Of a DNA stretch of 18,819 bases, positions 15,276 to 18,819 are shown piece after piece. Source of the DNA: Firmicutes bacterium ZCTH02-B6 (lineage in GTDB: Bacteria > Bacillota > Limnochordia > Limnochordales > ZCTH02-B6). Position 1 is the first letter of the stretch, and every line of letters starts with the position of its first letter. The notes under the pieces are model-generated. The model ran no database searches, had not been told where the DNA came from, and saw only the letters and a program-made list of their open reading frames with translations. Location: contig LZRQ01000045.1 of assembly GCA_002159155.1 (NCBI GenBank), positions 1 to 18,819 of the forward strand. The letters run 5' to 3'. The translations under genes were made by a program, and so were the position numbers.

Positions 15276-15473
15276 TTAGGCGTAAGGCAACAGCTGCTGC
15301 ACGCGGCGCTGCTCGGCTTCGCTCAACACGGCCGCCTGGCGCAGACGACGCTTGCGCCGCGCAGGCTTATGCTCCAGCAAATGGCTGCGGAAGGCGCGGT
15401 TCTTCATAAACTTGCCGCTGCCCGTCTTCTTGAAGCGCTTGGCCGCGCCCCGGTGGGTCTTCAGCTTAGGCAC
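15276..15473 (-). CDS. rpmI: 50S ribosomal protein bL35
   Basis: Small basic large-subunit protein. The 65 residues begin PKLKTHRGAAKRFKKTGSGK, the family signature, with the later HLLEHKPARRKRRLR segment. The GTG at 15473 has AGGAGG seven bases upstream. The gap from infC is 28 bases and to rplT 36 bases, so all three are one operon. Confidence 0.98.
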   Translation of the reverse strand: MPKLKTHRGAAKRFKKTGSGKFMKNRAFRSHLLEHKPARRKRRLRQAAVLSEAEQRRVQQLLPYA

Positions 15474-15501
15474 CGGATTTCCTCCTCTGCAGTAAGGGCG
15501 G

Positions 15502-16050
15502 TTACGATCCTTGCGGGGCAGCTTGCACCCTTGATTCCTGCTGCTGCTTAGGCGCCAGGATCATGATCATCTGACGTCCTTCAAGTCGCGGCGGACGTTC
15601 CACCAGCGAGACGCCCTGTAGCTGGTTGGCCAAGTCCGCAAGCTTGTCGCGAGCCAGGTCCGCGTGAACGATCTCTCGGCCCCTGAACCTGACCGTGATT
15701 TTGACCTTGTCCCCGTCACGCAGAAACCGCTCCGCGTTGCGCAACTTGATTTGGAAATCGTGCGTGTCAATCTTCGGGGTCATGCGCAGTTCCTTGACGG
15801 TGATGGCCTTCTGCTTCTTCCGCACGTCCCGTTCCCGCTTGCTCTGCTCATAGCGGAACTTCCCATAGTCCATGATGCGGCAAACGGGCGGCTGGGCGTT
15901 GGGGGCCACTTCCACCAGGTCAAGATTGCGCTCCTGCGCCAGTAACAGGGCTTCCCGGATGGGCATGATGCCGAGCTGCTCACCCTCGGGGCTGATCACC
16001 CGGACCTCGCGCACCCGGATCTCCCCGTTGACCCGCAATTCTCTGCTAAT
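15502..16050 (-). CDS. infC: Translation initiation factor IF-3, with an ATT start codon
   Basis: IF3 binds the 30S subunit, checks start-codon/initiator-tRNA pairing and prevents premature 50S joining. Full N-domain (EIRVREVRVI, GIMPIREALLLA, VAPNAQPPVCRIMDYGKFRYE), lysine-rich linker (RDVRKKQKAITVKELR) and C-domain (THDFQIKLRNAERFL, VKITVRFRGREI) are present in 182 residues. The start I choose is ATT at 16050. The frame from there reads I-S-R-E-L-R-V-N, matching the conserved family N-terminus (M-I/S-R-E-x-R-V-N). The SD GGAGGTGA lies six bases upstream of the ATT, whereas the first conventional start (TTG at 16038) lacks proper spacing. AUU initiation is the classical device by which IF3 represses its own translation. 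A promoter and an attenuator-like hairpin lie upstream. Confidence 0.95.
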   Translation of the reverse strand: MSRELRVNGEIRVREVRVISPEGEQLGIMPIREALLLAQERNLDLVEVAPNAQPPVCRIMDYGKFRYEQSKRERDVRKKQKAITVKELRMTPKIDTHDFQIKLRNAERFLRDGDKVKITVRFRGREIVHADLARDKLADLANQLQGVSLVERPPRLEGRQMIMILAPKQQQESRVQAAPQGS

Positions 16051-16340
16051 GTCCTATCACCTCCGCATTCTTTCCCGGACGCCGCGAGGGGCCCTCGGCA
16101 ACGACAAAAGCGGGTGCACATGCGCACCCGCTTTTGGCCCGTTGCCAATCGACGCGTCGATCTGGGCGGACGGCCTTCATCGCGACCCTGGGAACAACCT
16201 CCCGCGGCGCTCCAGGGTGAGAAGCGGGGTGCGCTTCTGCTTGTGGTAAGGCTTCTGTCCTTCGCCGTATGCCCGCCGGCGTCGTCTACGCCAGCTTCCT
16301 ACGCGCACGGGGGATCACGTGTTCCCCCGTCGTTTCAAGC
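16051..16340 (-). promoter_or_regulatory. infC-rpmI-rplT leader RNA (L20-leader candidate)
   Basis: About 290 untranslated bases lie between the infC promoter and the ATT start, and I see no gene in them. On the minus strand there is a 5' hairpin (8-bp arms 16330-16323 and 16314-16307), a structured middle region, and then a long hairpin at 16146-16097 close to infC. In Bacillus, infC-rpmI-rplT has an L20-binding leader that causes early termination. Size, position and the final hairpin here fit that idea. I did not establish the L20-binding fold itself. Confidence 0.6.
16097..16146 (-). terminator. Attenuator-like hairpin before infC
   Basis: On the minus strand, a 12-bp perfect stem from AAAAGCGGGTGC (16135-16124) to GCACCCGCTTTT (16117-16106) has a 6-base loop. 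It is extended, across a small asymmetric internal loop, by GGCAACG...CGTTGCC (16146-16140 and 16103-16097). The CTTTTGTCGTT on the 3' side gives a T-rich exit. It starts about 190 bases into the leader and ends 46 bases before infC, the expected place for a regulated terminator. Confidence 0.65.
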
Positions 16341-16346
16341 GTGGCT

Positions 16347-16375
16347 AGTATACCATAGTCCGCTTGGACCGTCAA
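16347..16375 (-). promoter_or_regulatory. Promoter of infC-rpmI-rplT
   Basis: On the minus strand, TATACT (16352-16347) preceded by extended TGG follows TTGACG (16375-16370) at 17-bp spacing. The -35 box contains the thrS stop codon TGA (16374-16372). Transcription would begin near 16340. Confidence 0.82.
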
Positions 16376-18303
16376 TCTAGGCTGCGACTATCGATTTCGT
16401 GCCGAATCCGTTCAATGAAGGTTGCCAGTGGCATGCTGCCCTGGTCTCCGGCCCGCCGGTGCCGCACGGCCACCGTAGCGGCCTCCACCTCTTTGCCCCC
16501 GACCACCAACATATACGGGACCTTTTGCACCTGCGCCTCGCGAATCTTATAGCCGATCTTCTCGTTGCGATCATCGAGCTCGGCGCGGACACCCGCATTG
16601 GCCAGCTCCGCTCGCACCCGGGCCGCGTACGCCACGTGATCGCTGCCGATGGGCAGCACCCGTACCTGCACCGGTGCCAGCCACACGGGAAACGCGCCGG
16701 CAAAGTGCTCCACCAGAATGCCGATAAAACGCTCCAAGGTCCCCATGATCGCCCGGTGGATCATGACCGGCCGCTTATGGCTGCCGTCCCGGTCCACATA
16801 GTACAGGTCGAACCGCTCAGGGAACTGGAAGTCCAGCTGCACCGTGGCGCATTGCCACTTGCGGCCAAGGGCGTCGGTCACGTCGAAGTCCAGCTTGGGC
16901 CCGTAAAAGGCACCATCCTTAGGGTTGACCGTGTACTCGCGCCCAGCCGCCTCCAGCGCCCGTACCAAAGCCGCCTCGGCCTTCTCCCAGGTTTCGAGCT
17001 CGCCCATGTACTCGTCCGGGCGGGTGGACAGCTTGATGGTGTATGCCATGCCAAAAGCGCTGTAGATGGCGTCGACAAGCTCCAGCACTTCCCGGATTTG
17101 CTCCTCGATCTGGTCCTCCCGGAGGAAGATGTGGGCGTCGTCTTGGTGCATCCCCCGCACCCGCAGCGCCCCGTGCAGCGTCCCGGACGCCTCAAAGCGG
17201 GCCAACGGCCCGTACTCGGCGAACTTGACCGGCAAGTCCCGATAGGAGTGGACTTTCTGGCTGTAAAGCAGACAGTGGCCCGGGCAGTTCATCGGTTTGA
17301 CACCCATGCGATCGCCGTCGGCGTCGATGAGGAACATGTTGTCCTTGTAATGCTGCCAGTGGCCCGACGTCTCCCACAGCGTCGTGCGATAGATCCACGG
17401 CGTGCTGACTTCAAGATACCCGCGCGGCTCCTGCAGCTCCCGGGAGAAGTCCACCAGTGTGCGGTATAGTTGATACCCCTTGGGGTGCCAAAAGACGAAG
17501 CCGGGTGCCTCCTCCCGGAAGCTGAACAGGTCCAGTTCCCGTCCAAGCCGGCGATGGTCCCGTCGTTCGGCCTCAGCCAGCAGCTCGAGATACCGATCTA
17601 ACTCTTCCTGGGTCGCAAACGCGGTGCCGTAGATGCGCTGCAGCATCGGGCGATGGCTGTCGCCGCGCCAGTAGGCGCCCGCCACGCTGCGTAAGGCAAA
17701 CGCCTTGATCCGCCCCGTCGAGGGGATGTGCGGCCCGCGGCAGAGATCAATGAATTCCCCCTGTTGGTAGATGCTGGGCCGTGGGTCGTCCAGTTCTTCG
17801 AGGATCTCGACCTTGTAGCTTTCGCCCCGGTCGCGGAAGAACTGAATGGCTTGCTCCCGATCCATTTCCTGGCGGGAGAACGCGTAGTCTTCACTTATAA
17901 TGCGCCGCATCTCAGCCGCGATCCGTTCCAAGTCCTCGGGGGTTAAAGCCCGGGGCAGATCGAAGTCGTAGTAAAACCCGTTCTCGATGGGAGGCCCTAT
18001 GGCCAACCGCGCTTCGGGAAACAGCCGCTTGACCGCCTGGGCCATGACGTGGGCCGTGCTGTGGCGCAGCACCTCGAGGCCCGCGTCGGTGGCGGGCGTC
18101 AACAGTTCGATTTCCGCGTCCTCCTCCAGCCGGTAAAACAAGTCCACCAGCCGCCCGTTGACGCGGGCGACCAAGGCCTCCAGAGCGGTGCGACCGCCGA
18201 TGTCCTGTGCCACCTCCCGCACGGTCGTCCCCTGCGGGTACTCCCGCACGGTACCGTCGGGCAGGCGAATTGCCACCTTCTTAACCGCCGTTGCGTCTGC
18301 CAT
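16372..18303 (-). CDS. thrS: Threonyl-tRNA synthetase
   Basis: Class II synthetase that charges tRNA-Thr and removes mischarged serine. The 643-residue protein has a TGS domain (about 6-68) and the editing domain with HSTAHV (81-86) and DLCRGPH (186-192). The catalytic core has the zinc ligand C340 in PMNCPGH (337-343), the motif 2 region HGALRVRGMHQDDAHIF (377-393, including H391), and the C-terminal anticodon-binding domain (about 535-643, WLAPVQVRVLPIG). All key residues are present. The ATG at 18303 is chosen because AAGGAG lies ten bases upstream and the frame before it runs through the T-box. It is monocistronic by promoter placement, although the next promoter overlaps its stop codon. 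Confidence 0.98.
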   Translation of the reverse strand: MADATAVKKVAIRLPDGTVREYPQGTTVREVAQDIGGRTALEALVARVNGRLVDLFYRLEEDAEIELLTPATDAGLEVLRHSTAHVMAQAVKRLFPEARLAIGPPIENGFYYDFDLPRALTPEDLERIAAEMRRIISEDYAFSRQEMDREQAIQFFRDRGESYKVEILEELDDPRPSIYQQGEFIDLCRGPHIPSTGRIKAFALRSVAGAYWRGDSHRPMLQRIYGTAFATQEELDRYLELLAEAERRDHRRLGRELDLFSFREEAPGFVFWHPKGYQLYRTLVDFSRELQEPRGYLEVSTPWIYRTTLWETSGHWQHYKDNMFLIDADGDRMGVKPMNCPGHCLLYSQKVHSYRDLPVKFAEYGPLARFEASGTLHGALRVRGMHQDDAHIFLREDQIEEQIREVLELVDAIYSAFGMAYTIKLSTRPDEYMGELETWEKAEAALVRALEAAGREYTVNPKDGAFYGPKLDFDVTDALGRKWQCATVQLDFQFPERFDLYYVDRDGSHKRPVMIHRAIMGTLERFIGILVEHFAGAFPVWLAPVQVRVLPIGSDHVAYAARVRAELANAGVRAELDDRNEKIGYKIREAQVQKVPYMLVVGGKEVEAATVAVRHRRAGDQGSMPLATFIERIRHEIDSRSLD

Positions 18304-18333
18304 CGCCACCACGCTCCTTCGCCAGACGTCATC

Positions 18334-18373
18334 AAAACGAAACGGACTCCCATCCCTCGCGGGACGAGAGTCC
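18334..18373 (-). terminator. T-box terminator of thrS
   Basis: On the minus strand, GGACTCTCGTCCC (18373-18361) pairs with GGGATGGGAGTCC (18356-18344), with two imperfect positions and a 4-base loop. TTTCGTTTTG follows (18342-18333). It sits just after the T-box sequence and 30 bases before the thrS start codon. Confidence 0.88.
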
Positions 18374-18600
18374 GGCTCTCGCGGTTCCACCCGGCTTGGC
18401 GGCTGCGTGCCCACGCAACCACCCACCTCTTGCGGCGGTAACGGCGCCGACCGGCCCGGCCTACTGGGGTGCTCGGCACCCGTTGGGCGGGCAGCTTGGA
18501 GGGGGTTTTCCGGAGCTCCGCCGGCCGGTGCTTGCAGCCTACGGCACCGGCTCTCTGGGCGGCGGGGGCCGCCCCGTACTCGTCCTCCGCATTGCCTTTG
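18334..18600 (-). promoter_or_regulatory. Thr-specific T-box riboswitch of thrS
   Basis: On the minus strand: Stem I base GGAGG (18588-18584) with CCTCC (18502-18498), GACGAGTAC in the lower stem (18583-18575), and an apical AGAGAGCCGGTGCC...GGCTGCAAGCACCGG arm. The specifier loop CGGAAAACCC carries ACC (Thr) at 18506-18504. The T-box GGGTGGAACCGCG is at 18392-18380, followed by a terminator. Uncharged tRNA-Thr would stabilise the antiterminator and turn thrS on. The leader starts about 40 bases before Stem I, from its own promoter. Confidence 0.95.
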
Positions 18601-18645
18601 GCACCGAGGGATCCGCCATCCCCCGGCCTGCCGTGCATTGGCTTC

Positions 18646-18675
18646 ATTATAGAGAGCCGCCCCGGCCGCTGTCAA
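18646..18675 (-). promoter_or_regulatory. thrS promoter
   Basis: On the minus strand, a perfect TTGACA (18675-18670) and a perfect TATAAT (18651-18646) are 18 bp apart. Transcription would begin near 18639, just ahead of the T-box Stem I. It is the closest match to the sigma-A consensus in the window. Confidence 0.9.
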
Positions 18676-18684
18676 CAAGCGGCC
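18664..18684. repeat. Inverted repeat straddling the thrS -35 box
   Basis: GGCCGCT (18664-18670) and AGCGGCC (18678-18684) form a perfect 7-bp inverted repeat with a 7-base spacer that contains most of the -35 TTGACA. It could be an operator or the hairpin of a weak terminator for the gene upstream; there is no T-run. Confidence 0.4.
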
Positions 18685-18736
18685 TACACGCGGTCTGAGT
18701 CAAGCCCTCTGGGGCACGAAGCCGGTCCGAGGTGTG

Positions 18737-18819
18737 TCAGCCAGTAGCGCCAGAGATGACCCGGTGCATCAGGCGGGATAGCCCGCCCGACCGGGTGCGG
18801 CCTGCCTCGGTGATGGGTA
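18737..18819 (-). CDS. Possible 3' end of an upstream gene (partial)
   Basis: One minus-strand frame is open from the right edge to a TGA at 18739-18737 and would end GLSRLMHRVISGATG. I do not recognise it. Another minus-strand frame is open to about 18682, so coding potential is not decided by this short stretch. The distance of about 60 bases between this stop and the thrS -35 box is plausible for the end of an upstream gene. Low confidence. Confidence 0.25.
   Translation of the reverse strand, partial: PITEAGRTRSGGLSRLMHRVISGATG

Noticed and set aside
16399..17469. 356-codon plus-strand ORF opposite thrS
   Set aside because: Shadow of the thrS frame in GC-rich DNA; no family-like motifs, and the opposite strand is an unambiguous synthetase.
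18304..18678. N-terminal extension of thrS (125 extra codons in frame)
   Set aside because: This stretch is the T-box leader and terminator; the encoded residues are not family-like, and the ATG at 18303 has a proper SD.
1..18819. tRNA/rRNA genes, CRISPR arrays, insertion sequences, phage or defence genes
   Set aside because: Looked for on both strands by eye. No cloverleaf, direct-repeat array, transposase-like ORF or defence-family protein was recognised.

Overview
The window is a compact, GC-rich housekeeping block. It carries T-box riboswitches, strong Shine-Dalgarno (SD) sequences and the gene order thrS / infC-rpmI-rplT / rRNA methyltransferase / pheS-pheT / zapA-cvpA-polX-mutS2. Together these point to a high-GC member of the Bacillota (Firmicutes), perhaps a Thermaerobacter-, Symbiobacterium- or Limnochordia-like lineage. 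That placement is inference from content and order; no taxonomic search was possible.

Layout, left to right. A probable small gene start runs off the left edge (minus strand) and is separated by a GC-rich hairpin from tyrS (minus). tyrS is divergent from a class A penicillin-binding protein (plus), with back-to-back promoters between them. The PBP gene converges on a long minus-strand series that fills the rest of the window. In transcription order (right to left) this series is thrS, infC, rpmI, rplT, a SpoU/TrmH rRNA methyltransferase, a 31-codon yqzL-like gene, pheS, pheT, zapA, cvpA, polX, a phosphoglycerate-mutase-like metalloenzyme and mutS2.

Regulation is the richest part. thrS has a consensus promoter (TTGACA-18-TATAAT) and a complete Thr T-box leader (specifier ACC, motif GGGTGGAACCGCG, terminator). 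infC has a promoter whose -35 box contains the thrS stop codon, a roughly 290-nt leader ending in a long attenuator-like hairpin (an L20-leader candidate), a full-strength SD and a rare ATT (AUU) start codon. The ribosomal-protein operon ends in a good intrinsic terminator. A promoter whose -35 box is made from the last two codons of the methyltransferase gene drives a small YqzL-like ORF followed by a Phe T-box (specifier TTC, motif AGGGTGGTACCGCG, terminator) and pheST. Downstream, cvpA/polX share ATGA and the metalloenzyme/mutS2 pair overlaps by 8 nt, suggesting translational coupling.

Functionally the block joins aminoacylation (Thr, Phe, Tyr), initiation factor 3 and large-subunit proteins with cell-division (ZapA), DNA repair and ribosome rescue (PolX, MutS2) and wall synthesis (PBP). 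I saw no mobile elements, CRISPR arrays, tRNA or rRNA genes. I found no wholly new system. The most noteworthy items are the tiny yqzL-like gene inside the pheS leader, the AUU-initiated infC with its leader, and the uncharacterised metalloenzyme between polX and mutS2.
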